Source of the DNA: Hyphomicrobiales bacterium
GTDB taxonomy: Bacteria; Pseudomonadota; Alphaproteobacteria; Rhizobiales; Beijerinckiaceae
Assembly (NCBI GenBank): GCA_003241815.1
Contig: QBLV01000006.1
Location: 22,423-57,160 of the forward strand
DNA: 34,738 nt
Reading direction: 5' to 3'
Under the pieces are notes generated by a model that saw nothing but the letters and a program-made list of their open reading frames with translations, did not search any database and was not told the origin of the DNA. Shown here piece after piece: positions 1 through 7,581 of this stretch (positions are counted from its first letter, which is position 1; every line of letters begins with the position of its first letter). The position numbers were made by a program, and so were the translations under genes.

Positions 1-150
1 CGACAGGCCGAGCCGGTGCACCTTCCCGATCACCGCATTGCGCGTCACGCTGCCCAGCTCGGCCGCGATCTGGCTGGCGCTGAGGCCGTCGCTCCAGAGC
101 TTCTTCAAAAGCTCGACGCGGTCTTCCGTCCATGCTCCGGCTTCGTTCAT
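1..150 (-). CDS. gcrA: GcrA cell-cycle regulator, N-terminal part (runs off left edge)
   Basis: Reading the minus strand from the ATG at 150 gives 50 residues before the window ends. They begin MNEAGAWTEDRVELLKKLW and contain SASQIAAELG and TRNAVIGKVHRLGLS, the very conserved N-terminal helix-turn-helix of alphaproteobacterial GcrA. Known for the family: GcrA binds sigma70-RNA polymerase and stimulates promoters carrying CcrM-methylated GANTC sites, driving cell-cycle genes. The frame is open to base 1, so the C-terminal sigma-binding part lies outside. Its upstream region (151 onward) is shared with the divergent argD and carries a dense set of GANTC sites. The family call is firm; nothing can be said about the rest of the protein. 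Confidence 0.93.
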   Translation of the reverse strand, partial: MNEAGAWTEDRVELLKKLWSDGLSASQIAAELGSVTRNAVIGKVHRLGLS

Positions 151-212
151 CGGGCTCACCTGTCTTGTCCGGCCGGCTCCTGAGGGAACCGTCCTAGGGG
201 CTGATCGTGGCG

Positions 213-406
213 GAATCCGATACCGGCGGCGCCCGTCGCTAAAACGGAAGCCGTGACAGCCGAAACTGACGGTACAGGGGTCGCCGCACGAGATGTCGTA
301 TCTGACAAGGGAGACCATACAAGATGCCGAGACTCCGCCACAAGAGTCGGCGAATCGGAAATCGCTTTTTCCCCAGGTGATTCGTTGATCGCCCGTCAAG
401 CGAATC
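213..406. promoter_or_regulatory. GANTC (CcrM site) cluster between gcrA and argD
   Basis: GANTC pentamers lie at 213-217, 331-335, 344-348, 352-356, 379-383 and 402-406. The last five fall within 76 bp. A specific 4-base pattern is expected about once per 256 bp, and less in GC-rich DNA. CcrM methylates GANTC, and GcrA and other cell-cycle regulators read the methylation state, so the position directly upstream of gcrA suggests methylation-dependent control of gcrA. The whole 151-720 interval has no convincing gene; it also contains the promoter-like element at 460-488 and the hairpin at 503-531. Confidence 0.6.
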
Positions 407-459
407 CTTTCGGCAACACTGCCCAAACGGTACCGGCTCGCCCGGCGCCGCGCCCGGAA

Positions 460-488
460 TTGACAGCAGCGGCGCCCTTCAGCATAGT
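460..488 (+). promoter_or_regulatory. Candidate sigma70-type promoter upstream of argD
   Basis: TTGACA at 460-465, a perfect -35 match, is followed after 17 bp by CATAGT at 483-488, four of six matches to TATAAT. Transcription would start near 495, just before a GC-rich hairpin, leaving a leader of about 225 nt before argD. It could drive the arg operon or a short RNA ending near 531. This is seen by eye only. Confidence 0.4.
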
Positions 489-502
489 CATGCTGGTTCA
501 GC

Positions 503-531
503 CGCCGCCCCCTTGGGCGGCGCTTATGTTT
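503..531 (+). terminator. GC-rich hairpin in the argD leader (attenuator or short-RNA terminator candidate)
   Basis: GCCGCCC at 504-510 pairs exactly with GGGCGGC at 515-521 around a CCTT loop, with one more C-G pair outside. The stem is followed by TTATGTTTTA, an imperfect T-rich run. Because it lies about 10-25 nt after the predicted start at 495, it could act as an attenuator or end a short RNA. The T-run is weak, so this is tentative. Confidence 0.3.
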
Positions 532-720
532 TACGGATCAGGGCTTTCCACGATGCGGATGACGGCGCGACGAGAGGTCGGGAACTGGCTGCGACGATAA
601 CGTCGTCGCCGGGTCGCAATCGGCTGGGCAGCTAAGAGCCTGCCGTCAGCCCGCCCGGGCCACCGTTTTCAGTCCAGTGCTCATCCGTATCTCACCCGCC
701 CGTTGCGAGGATCGCATTCC

Positions 721-1956
721 ATGGCCTCTGCCCCCGTTTCCTCTTCCCCTGTCGCCGCTGCCCCGTCCGTCCTGCTGCCGACCTATGCCCGCGCGCCCGT
801 CGCCTTCGAGCGCGGCGAAGGGCCTTGGGCGATCACGGCCGACGGCACGCGCTATCTCGATTTCGGCGCCGGCATTGCCGTCAATTCGCTCGGCCACGCC
901 CATCCGCATCTGGTCGAGGCGCTGACCGCGCAGGCCGGCAAGATCTGGCACACCTCGAACCTCTACACGATGCCGGAGGGCGAGCGTCTGGCGCGCAGGC
1001 TTTGCGAGGCAACCTTCGCGCAGCGCGCCTTCTTCACCAATTCGGGCGCCGAAGCCAACGAGGCCGCCATCAAGATGGCCCGCAAATATCATGCGGCGAA
1101 GGGCCATCCCGAGCGTTTCCGGATCATCACCTTCGAAGGTGCGTTCCACGGCCGTACCCTGGCGACCATCGCCGCCGGCGGGCAGCAGAAATACATCGAC
1201 GGCTTCGGCCCCAAGGTCGATGGCTTCGACCAGGTGCCCTTCGACGATGAAGTGGCGCTGAAGGCGGCGATCGGGCCGGAGACGGCCGCCCTGATGGTCG
1301 AGCCGATCCAGGGCGAGGGCGGGCTGCGCTCGGCCGCGCCGCGCTTCCTGCGGCTGCTGCGCGATCTCTGCGACGAGCATGGCCTGATGCTGATTTTCGA
1401 CGAGATCCAGACCGGCGTCGGCCGTACCGGCAAGTTCTTCGCCTATGAGCTGTCGGGTGTGACGCCCGACATCATGTCGGTGGCCAAGGGCATCGGCGGC
1501 GGTTTCCCGATGGGGGTCTGCCTCGCCACCGAGGAGGCGGCATCGGGCATGACGCTGGGCACGCATGGCACGACCTTCGGCGGCAACCCGCTCGCCATGG
1601 CGGTCGGCAACGCGGTGCTGGACGTCATCCTGGCACCAGGCTTCATCGACCATGTCGCGCAGACCTCGCTGCGCCTGAAGCAGTCGCTGGCCGAGCTGAA
1701 GGACAAGCATCCCGGCGTGATCGCGGAAGTCCGCGGCGAGGGGCTGATGCTCGGCCTCAAGCTGCACACGCTGAACACCGATTTCGTTGCCGAGGCGCGC
1801 GCCGCTGGCCTTCTCATCGTTGCCGCGGGTGACAATGTCGTGCGCCTGCTGCCACCGCTGATCATCGGCGATGCAGAGGTGGCGGATGCCGTTTCGCGCC
1901 TCGACCGGGCAGCCGGCGCCATTGAGGCGACGCTGAAGCGGCCGGCCGCCGAATAG
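721..1956 (+). CDS. argD: Acetylornithine aminotransferase (ArgD)
   Basis: This 411-aa class III PLP-dependent aminotransferase converts N-acetylglutamate semialdehyde to N-acetylornithine in arginine biosynthesis; family members often also serve as succinyldiaminopimelate aminotransferase in lysine synthesis. Visible motifs are [16 protein letters not shown] (about 106-121) for PLP phosphate binding, [13 protein letters not shown] (225-237) holding the cofactor-ring aspartate, and [13 protein letters not shown] with the Schiff-base lysine K256. The frame opens at a TTG at 703, but ATG 721 is preferred: GAGG at 707-710 is well spaced, and only the start of the family-like sequence follows. 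argF follows after 33 bp, so the genes are probably co-transcribed. Length is normal for the family. Confidence 0.95.
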   Translation: MASAPVSSSPVAAAPSVLLPTYARAPVAFERGEGPWAITADGTRYLDFGAGIAVNSLGHAHPHLVEALTAQAGKIWHTSNLYTMPEGERLARRLCEATFAQRAFFTNSGAEANEAAIKMARKYHAAKGHPERFRIITFEGAFHGRTLATIAAGGQQKYIDGFGPKVDGFDQVPFDDEVALKAAIGPETAALMVEPIQGEGGLRSAAPRFLRLLRDLCDEHGLMLIFDEIQTGVGRTGKFFAYELSGVTPDIMSVAKGIGGGFPMGVCLATEEAASGMTLGTHGTTFGGNPLAMAVGNAVLDVILAPGFIDHVAQTSLRLKQSLAELKDKHPGVIAEVRGEGLMLGLKLHTLNTDFVAEARAAGLLIVAAGDNVVRLLPPLIIGDAEVADAVSRLDRAAGAIEATLKRPAAE

Positions 1957-1989
1957 CACTTTTCATTCCATGATACGGAGGACGCGCCC

Positions 1990-2910
1990 GTGACGCGCCA
2001 TTTCCTCGATCTCTCCGATTTCTCGGCCACCGAACTGCGGGCCATCCTGCGCGCCGGCGAAGAGATCAAATCGCGCCGTCGCACACCGGATGCCGCCGCC
2101 GACCGCCTGCTCGAGGGCAAGGTCGTCGCCATGGTCTTCGAACAGCCGAGCTTGCGCACGCGCGTCTCCTTCGATGTCGGCATCCGCGAACTCGGCGGCT
2201 CGCCGATGATGGTCACCGGCCGCGAGATCGAGCTCGGCGAGCGCGAGACCATCGCCGACACCGCCCGCGTGCTGTCGCGCTATGTCGACGCGATCATGAT
2301 CCGCATGCTCGATCATGACGCTGTGGTCGAGATGGCGAAATATGCCACCGTGCCGGTGATCAACGGGCTGACCAAGCGCCAGCACCCGTGCCAGGTCATG
2401 GCCGACGTCATGACCTTCGAGGAGCGCAAGGGTTCGATCCAGGGCAAGCGCATCGCCTGGACCGGCGACACCAACAACGTCCTGACCTCCTGGATTCATG
2501 CCGCCGGCCGGCTCGATTTCGAACTCGCCATCGCGACGCCCGAGGAGCTGGCGCCCTCGCCGGCCATTCTCGCCTGGGCCAAGAAGCAGGGCGCGAAGCT
2601 CTCGCTCACCACGCGTCCCGAAGCCGCAGTCGAAGGCGCCGATTGCGTCATTACCGATTGCTGGGTCTCGATGGGCGACGAGGAAGGCACGCGCCACAAC
2701 CTGCTGCGGCCCTATCAGGTCGACGAGCGCCTGCTCGGCCGCGCCGAAAAGGACGCGATCTTCATGCATTGCCTGCCCGCCAGTCGTGGCGAAGAGGTCA
2801 CCGACGCCGTGATGGACGGCCCGCAATCGGCCGTCTTCGACGAGGCCGAGAACCGCCTGCATGCGCAGAAGGGCATCCTGGCCTGGTGCTTCGGCGGGGT
2901 CGCCGCCTGA
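1990..2910 (+). CDS. argF: Ornithine carbamoyltransferase (ArgF)
   Basis: This 306-aa enzyme joins carbamoyl phosphate and ornithine to give citrulline in the cytoplasm. It shows the carbamoyl-phosphate-binding SLRTR (54-58, the S-x-R-T-R motif), the ornithine/carbamoyl-phosphate loop around QHPCQ (131-135), and the C-terminal HCLPASRG. These separate it from aspartate carbamoyltransferase. The start is GTG 1990 with GGAGG at 1977-1981, eight bases upstream. It is the second gene of argD-argF-hslO; its TGA stop shares one base with the hslO ATG (TGATG), so hslO is probably translationally coupled. Confidence 0.96.
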   Translation: MTRHFLDLSDFSATELRAILRAGEEIKSRRRTPDAAADRLLEGKVVAMVFEQPSLRTRVSFDVGIRELGGSPMMVTGREIELGERETIADTARVLSRYVDAIMIRMLDHDAVVEMAKYATVPVINGLTKRQHPCQVMADVMTFEERKGSIQGKRIAWTGDTNNVLTSWIHAAGRLDFELAIATPEELAPSPAILAWAKKQGAKLSLTTRPEAAVEGADCVITDCWVSMGDEEGTRHNLLRPYQVDERLLGRAEKDAIFMHCLPASRGEEVTDAVMDGPQSAVFDEAENRLHAQKGILAWCFGGVAA

Positions 2911-3932
2911 TGGCCGAAACCGACACCGGCGCAGGGCCTGCCGCGCTCCAAGGCCTTGCCGCGCTCGATGACCGCGTCGTACCCTTCACGGTGCCCGATC
3001 TGGACGTGCGCGGCCGCGTCGTGCGGCTTGGTCCTTCGATCGATACCATTCTCGCCCGCCATGGCTATCCCGAAGCGGTCGCGCGTGTGCTCGGCGAGGC
3101 TGCGGCGCTGACGGTGCTGCTCGGCACGGCGCTGAAATTCGAAGGCCGCTTCCAGCTCCAGACCAAGAGCGACGGGCCGATCTCGATGATGGTCGTCGAT
3201 TTCAACGCGCCCGATGTCTTCCGCGCGGTCGCGCATTTCGATGCCGACAGGCTGGCCGAGGCCGAAACGGACGGGAAGCTCTCGACCGGCGACCTGCTCG
3301 GCGAGGGCCATCTCGCCATGACCGTCGACCAGGGCTCGGCCACGACGCGTTATCAGGGTGTGGTGGCGCTGACCCGCCAGAGTCTGGAAGAAGCCGCGCA
3401 TCAGTATTTCCGCCAGTCCGAGCAGATTCCGAGCCGGATTCGTCTGGGCGTCGGCTCGATCGTCACCGGGGAGGGCCGGCAATGGCGAGCCGGCGGGCTC
3501 CTCGTGCAGTTCATGCCGCATTCGGTCGATCGCCTGCGCGCCGCCGACATCCATCCCGGCGATGCGCCGGAAGGCCACGAGATCCTCACCAACACGGACC
3601 CCGACGGCATCAATGACGACGCCTGGGCCGAAGCGCGCTCGCTCGTCGAGACGGTCGAGGACCACGAGCTGCTCGATCCGCTCCTGGAAAGCGAGCGCCT
3701 GCTCTACCGGCTCTTCCATGAGCGTGGCGCGCGCGTCTTCGAGCCAGTGCTGGTCCGAGAGGATTGCCGCTGCTCGCGCGAGCGCGTGCTCGGCATGCTG
3801 CGCGGCTTCTCCAGCGAGGATCGCACAGCGATGGTCGCCGATGATGGCACTGTCGCGATCACCTGCGAGTTCTGCTCGCGGCGGTATGTGTTTACGCCCG
3901 CCGAGGTCGAAGACGGGCTGGCGGCGGGGTGA
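2910..3932 (+). CDS. hslO: Hsp33 redox-regulated chaperone (HslO)
   Basis: This 340-aa Hsp33-family holdase prevents aggregation of unfolded proteins during oxidative stress. The C-terminal zinc redox switch is intact: C286-x-C288 in EDCRCSRERV and C319-x-x-C322 in CEFCSRR. The N-terminal substrate-binding domain is recognisable from about residue 25 (RGRVVRLG). It is somewhat longer than the 292-aa E. coli protein, mainly at the N-terminus, which is usual in alphaproteobacteria. The open frame extends upstream inside argF, but the ATG overlapping the argF stop (TGATG) is the natural start. Linkage to arginine genes is a common gene order in this order of bacteria and not a functional link I can explain. 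Confidence 0.94.
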   Translation: MAETDTGAGPAALQGLAALDDRVVPFTVPDLDVRGRVVRLGPSIDTILARHGYPEAVARVLGEAAALTVLLGTALKFEGRFQLQTKSDGPISMMVVDFNAPDVFRAVAHFDADRLAEAETDGKLSTGDLLGEGHLAMTVDQGSATTRYQGVVALTRQSLEEAAHQYFRQSEQIPSRIRLGVGSIVTGEGRQWRAGGLLVQFMPHSVDRLRAADIHPGDAPEGHEILTNTDPDGINDDAWAEARSLVETVEDHELLDPLLESERLLYRLFHERGARVFEPVLVREDCRCSRERVLGMLRGFSSEDRTAMVADDGTVAITCEFCSRRYVFTPAEVEDGLAAG

Positions 3933-3934
3933 CT

Positions 3935-4004
3935 CGCGTCATTCTCGGGCTTGACCCGAGAATCGCTTGCAGGAGATGCTCGGGTCGAGCCCGAGAATGA
4001 CGCG
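3935..4004. repeat. Palindromic intergenic repeat between convergent hslO and argE
   Basis: A 26-bp left arm (3935-3960, starting CGCGTCATTCTCGGGCTTGA) is inverted at 3979-4004 with one mismatch, leaving an 18-bp spacer that includes GCTTGCAGGA. It sits exactly between the convergent hslO and argE stops. Arms of the form CGTCATTCTCGGGC-TTGACCCGAG are a recurring palindromic intergenic element in alphaproteobacterial genomes (REP/RPE-like). The RNA would fold into a long hairpin from either strand, so it may protect or end both transcripts. No second copy is seen in this window. Confidence 0.8.
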
Positions 4005-4012
4005 GAAGAGAG

Positions 4013-5188
4013 TTACCCCCTGCACTCCGCCATCAGCTTGCGCATGAAGGCCTCGCCGGCCGCAAACTGCTCCAGCGTGATGTATTCGTCCGGCTGATGG
4101 GCCTGATCGATCGATCCCGGCCCGCAGACGATCGTCGGCAGCCCCGCGCGCTGGAAATGCCCGGCTTCCGTCGCATAGGCGACCGCGATGGTGCTGTTGC
4201 GGCCGGCGAGCCGCATCACCAGCGTCTCGGCTTCCGAACCGGGATCGGGCGCCAGCTCCGGCACGTCCGAGCTCATCACCGTCTCGATCGTCGCCGACGG
4301 CGCGGTCTTGCGCATCCGGGCGAGCACCTCTTGCGACAGCGCGGCAAAACGTGCCGGCACATCCTCGACATCCGAGCCCGGCAGGGTCCGCACCTCCCAG
4401 GACAGATCGCAACGATCGGCCAGAATGTTCCGCGCGATGCCGCCATGGAACTTGCCGACATGGATGGTGTCGTAGGGCGGGTCGAAGCGGCCGCTCGCAT
4501 CCGGGTTGGCCTCGCGCTCGTCGGCCATGGCCACCAGTCCCGCCGACAGCCGGATGCCGCCATGGACGGCGCTGGCGCCGAGATGCGGCTTGGACGAATG
4601 CGCGGGAACGCCGGTGATCGTGGTGAAGAAGGTGCGGATGCCCTTATGCGCGTCGGCCAGATCGAGCGAGGTCGGCTCGCCGACGATGACGGCGCGGGGC
4701 TTGGGCAGATCGATCCCCATCCGGGCGATGCCGTCGACCACGCCGAGGCAGGTGACCTCCTCGTCATAGGAGAAGAACAGGTGGATCGGCGTCTTGAGAT
4801 CGGCGGCGAGGAAATCCGGCACCAGCGCCAGCGCCAGCGCGATGAAGCCCTTCATGTCGACGGCGCCGCGGCCATAGGCCCGGCCGTCCTCGACATGCAG
4901 CGTGAACGGATCGCGGCTCCAGGCCTGGCCTTCGACCGGCACGACGTCGGTATGACCCGACAAAAGCACCCCGCCCCGGTCCTGCGGGCCGATCGTGGCA
5001 AACAACGCGGCCTTGTCGCCGGTAGCGTTGGGAATGCGGATCGAGGAGACGCCCCAGCCGGCCAGGTACTCCTCGACAAAGGCGATCAGCGGCAGGTTGG
5101 ATTTGTGGCTCACCGTGTCGAAGGCGACCAATTTGGCGAGCATGTCGAGCGGCGCGATGCGCTCACCCGTCGGCGGTGCAGCAGTCAA
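4013..5188 (-). CDS. argE: Acetylornithine deacetylase (ArgE, M20 family)
   Basis: This 391-aa M20 metallopeptidase-family hydrolase removes acetate from N2-acetylornithine to give ornithine, linking ArgD to ArgF. Metal-site motifs are present: LSGHTDVVPVEG with H79 and D81, RGAVDMKGF with the bridging aspartate, SYDEEVTCLG with the catalytic glutamate pair, and EPTSLD. The frame is open back to 5317 inside apaG, but the likely start is TTG at 5188. It overlaps the apaG stop (CATTGACT), lies 7 nt after GAGGAAGG, and gives a typical length. The gene thus appears translationally coupled to apaG. Succinyl-diaminopimelate desuccinylase is the main alternative in this family; the nearby argD and argF favour ArgE. 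Confidence 0.88.
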   Translation of the reverse strand: MTAAPPTGERIAPLDMLAKLVAFDTVSHKSNLPLIAFVEEYLAGWGVSSIRIPNATGDKAALFATIGPQDRGGVLLSGHTDVVPVEGQAWSRDPFTLHVEDGRAYGRGAVDMKGFIALALALVPDFLAADLKTPIHLFFSYDEEVTCLGVVDGIARMGIDLPKPRAVIVGEPTSLDLADAHKGIRTFFTTITGVPAHSSKPHLGASAVHGGIRLSAGLVAMADEREANPDASGRFDPPYDTIHVGKFHGGIARNILADRCDLSWEVRTLPGSDVEDVPARFAALSQEVLARMRKTAPSATIETVMSSDVPELAPDPGSEAETLVMRLAGRNSTIAVAYATEAGHFQRAGLPTIVCGPGSIDQAHQPDEYITLEQFAAGEAFMRKLMAECRG

Positions 5189-5577
5189 TGCAGGACCTTC
5201 CTCACATAAGGGGAATCGAGCGGGAAGAGTGGCACTTCGACATCGAAGATGACGCCGTCTTCGCCGAGCATGGCATAGAAGCCGCGCATCGAGCCGTCCG
5301 GCGTCATCAGCGGGCAACCGGAGGTGTAGCTGTAGCTTTCGCCCGGGCGCAACACCGGCTGCTGGCCGACGACGCCGTCGCCGCGCACCTCATGCACCTC
5401 GCCGCGCCCGTCGGTGATGAACCAGTGCCGGCTCATCAACTGGACCGTCTGGGCCGAGAGATTGAGGATCTCGATGGTGTAGGCCCAGAAATAGCGGCCC
5501 TGCGCATGCGAGGACTCGCCCTCCATGAAGCTCGGCACGGCGGTTACGCGCACGCCATGCGTCTCCGCTTGATACAT
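5185..5577 (-). CDS. apaG: ApaG domain protein (DUF525)
   Basis: This 130-aa protein is ApaG from end to end: the fold of beta strands includes YFWAYTIEILNLS, LMSRHWFITDG, VGQQPVLRPGESYSYTSG and GSMRGFYAML, all typical of the family. In enterobacteria the gene sits with ksgA and apaH and has been linked to cobalt/magnesium resistance; the biochemical role is unsettled. The ATG at 5577 is preceded by GGAG about ten bases upstream. The stop overlaps the TTG of argE, giving a two-gene transcript apaG-argE, and a candidate promoter lies at 5627-5654. Confidence 0.94.
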   Translation of the reverse strand: MYQAETHGVRVTAVPSFMEGESSHAQGRYFWAYTIEILNLSAQTVQLMSRHWFITDGRGEVHEVRGDGVVGQQPVLRPGESYSYTSGCPLMTPDGSMRGFYAMLGEDGVIFDVEVPLFPLDSPYVRKVLH

Positions 5578-5626
5578 CGTGACGGCTCCGTCCCTGATGC
5601 GCCCGCCAAGCCGGCGCAGTGCCTTT

Positions 5627-5654
5627 GTTATCGAGGCGCGGCGGGCAGGGTCAA
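5627..5654 (-). promoter_or_regulatory. Candidate sigma70-type promoter for apaG-argE
   Basis: On the minus strand TTGACC (5654-5649, five of six -35 matches) is followed after 16 bp by GATAAC (5632-5627, four of six -10 matches). It lies about 50 bp upstream of the apaG ATG in the 197-bp gap shared with divergent dcd. Found by eye; no operator was recognised. Confidence 0.45.
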
Positions 5655-5774
5655 TGCCGAAGCCCCGGATTCCGGCGTGGACAACCCGAGCCGTGGCGGC
5701 TCCGGCAGGCTTCCCGCGCTTGGCCTTTGTTGCAGGCTTCGCTAGCTGTAGCCGATTGTTGTTGCGGACATCGC

Positions 5775-6863
5775 ATGCTGCCCTTCCAGCCCGGCATTCA
5801 GCCAGACCATTGCATCCGCGCCTTCATCGAGGGCGGCGCGATCAATCTCGCCCATCCGCCGGCCGAAGGGCAGATTCAACCCGCGAGCCTGGACCTGAGG
5901 CTGGGTGACAAGGCCTATCGCGTCCGCGCCAGTTTCCTGCCCGGTCCCGAGCGCACGGTATCAAGCCGGCTCGACCAGCTTGCCTTGCACGAGATCGACC
6001 TGACGCGCGGCGCCGTGCTCGAGACCGGATGCGTCTATATCGCCGAGCTGATGGAAGGCTTGCGGCTGCCGCCGGGTCTGCGCGCGGCGGCCAATCCCAA
6101 GAGCTCGACCGGCCGGCTCGACGTCTTCACCCGCGTCATCACCGACCGGGCCCGCGAATTCGATCTCGTCGAGGATGGCTATGACGGCCCGCTCTTCATC
6201 GAGATCTCGCCGCGCACCTTCCCCGTGTTGGTGCGCTCGGGTTCAAGGCTCTCGCAGATCCGATTCCGGGCCGGCGAGAGCAAGCTCGACGATCGCGCGC
6301 TCGGCGAACTGCATCGGCGCGAGACGCTGGTCAGCGCCGCCGAGCCGTCGTTTCAGGGCGGCGTCGCCGTCAGCGTCGATCTCTCGGGTTTCGACGGGCT
6401 GATCGGCTATCGCGGCAAGCACCACACGGCGCTGATCGATGTCGACCGCGTCGGTGCTTACAAGGCCTCCGAATTCTGGGAGCCGATCCCCTCCGACGGC
6501 TCGCGCGCGATGATCCTCGACCCCGGCCAGTTCTACATCCTGGCCTCGAAGGAAGCGGTTCATGTCCCGCCGGACTACGCCGCCGAGATGACGCCCTTCG
6601 ACGCGCTCGTCGGCGAGTTCCGCGTGCATTACGCTGGTTTCTTCGATCCCGGCTTCGGTCACAGCGCGGCTGGCGGACAGGGCGCGCGGGCCGTGCTCGA
6701 GGTGCGCTCGCGCGACGTGCCCTTCATCATCGAGGACGGCCAGATCGTCGGCCGGCTGGTTTACGAGGCGATGGCGAGCCGCCCCGCGGCGCTTTATGGC
6801 GCCGGGCTGAAATCGAACTATCAGGGCCAGGCCCTCAAGCTTTCGAAGCATTTCCACGATTAA
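5775..6863 (+). CDS. dcd: dCTP deaminase, long two-fold form (Dcd)
   Basis: This 362-aa protein belongs to the long alphaproteobacterial 2'-deoxycytidine 5'-triphosphate deaminase group, about twice the E. coli length (193 aa). Deamination of dCTP to dUTP feeds dTMP synthesis. The first half has QPASLDLRLG (35-44) and NPKSSTGRLD (107-116), matching the dCTP-binding strand and the S-S-x-x-R region. The second half repeats the fold, with AGFFDPGFG (287-295) matching the nucleotide-binding A-G-x-x-D-P-G-F loop. The canonical motifs are thus split between the halves, as in a fused dimer. The frame opens at 5619, but ATG 5775 starts the conserved sequence. The ribosome site is weak (GCGGA). Confidence 0.88.
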   Translation: MLPFQPGIQPDHCIRAFIEGGAINLAHPPAEGQIQPASLDLRLGDKAYRVRASFLPGPERTVSSRLDQLALHEIDLTRGAVLETGCVYIAELMEGLRLPPGLRAAANPKSSTGRLDVFTRVITDRAREFDLVEDGYDGPLFIEISPRTFPVLVRSGSRLSQIRFRAGESKLDDRALGELHRRETLVSAAEPSFQGGVAVSVDLSGFDGLIGYRGKHHTALIDVDRVGAYKASEFWEPIPSDGSRAMILDPGQFYILASKEAVHVPPDYAAEMTPFDALVGEFRVHYAGFFDPGFGHSAAGGQGARAVLEVRSRDVPFIIEDGQIVGRLVYEAMASRPAALYGAGLKSNYQGQALKLSKHFHD

Positions 6864-6976
6864 GCGCGCAGCCAGCCAACGCGTCGCACCCCCCGCGCGA
6901 TTCCCGGATGACACCCGACCCGCAAGCCGCTATGAACGCGCTGCGTCGGCGTCGCGACACGCCGTGCCGGACGCAT

Positions 6977-7051
6977 GCGGGCGTAGTTCAGTGGTAGAAC
7001 GTCAGCTTCCCAAGCTGAATGTCGTCGGTTCGATCCCGATCGCCCGCTCCA
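6977..7051 (+). tRNA. tRNA-Gly, anticodon CCC
   Basis: The acceptor arm GCGGGCG (6977-6983) pairs fully with CGCCCGC (7041-7047). The D-arm has GTTCAGTGGTAGAAC, the anticodon loop is TTCCCAA (CCC at positions 34-36) on a TCAGC/GCTGA stem, and the T-loop is TTCGATC. The discriminator is T and CCA is encoded (7049-7051). CCC reads GGG glycine codons. Confidence 0.95.
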
Positions 7052-7581
7052 GAAACTCTTTGGAACTCAGCTGGTTAGACGGCCTGCCGTTAAACTCGCG
7101 TTCCCTGCGTCCCACAATCCGGCCCGTACCTGCCTGCTCAGGCCCGTTTTTTAGACACCTGTGGCGTTCCTACCCGTCGCGACGGATCGGCTGTTCCCAA
7201 CCGCAGCTCGCGAATATCGGACTGTGGTGGTGGCTTGTGTGTCCCACGCCGCCACGAATCGTGCCGAGATCGGCGCCAGCGTCTTCAGCCTCGCCCGCGT
7301 CTCGCGGCGAGCTTCCGGTCAAATGCATCGGCTGCGGGTTCACGTGGCTGGATAACGGACGCCCGACAACCTGCTGGAAGCAGGGACGTTCGTGCGAACG
7401 CTTGAAACCCGCCAGAGCCTCCGGATCGCATGTCCTGAGGAGATCTCAGCGGAGCAAGGATGGATCGCAGCAGCATAACGTGCAGCGCTCCGCGAGAGGC
7501 TCAACAGGGCGATGACCGTCAGTATATCTTGCGTGTGGCGCAAGAGTTGGCCGGATGACGTTACGATTGGATCGCCGTGCC
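7052..7581. other. 530-bp intergenic region after tRNA-Gly, no gene assigned
   Basis: No convincing gene. A plus-strand open frame runs through the tRNA to 7515. Its tail has a short cysteine-bearing stretch near 7320-7400 (KCIGCGFTWLDNGRPTTCW, then GRSC), faintly like a zinc ribbon, but it has no usable start or ribosome site and a random-looking remainder. CCCGTTTTTTAG at about 7142-7153 ends in a T6 run and may terminate the tRNA transcript, though the preceding stem is poor. This is the junction between the conserved chromosomal backbone and the polysaccharide locus. Confidence 0.3.

Noticed and set aside
646-1959. 437-codon minus-strand open frame opposite argD, and similar long frames opposite other genes (2715-3719, 4097-5209, 13239-14804, 24248-25210)
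   Set aside because: Their translations are low-complexity, arginine/glycine/histidine-rich shadows of GC-rich genes with clear family matches on the other strand.
5189-5317. Upstream extension of argE to 5317
   Set aside because: It lies inside apaG and reads as non-family sequence; the TTG overlapping the apaG stop has a good ribosome site and gives normal ArgE length.
7320-7515. Cysteine-bearing plus-strand frame resembling a small zinc-ribbon protein
   Set aside because: No start codon with a ribosome site, the frame runs through the tRNA, and sequence beyond the cysteines looks random.
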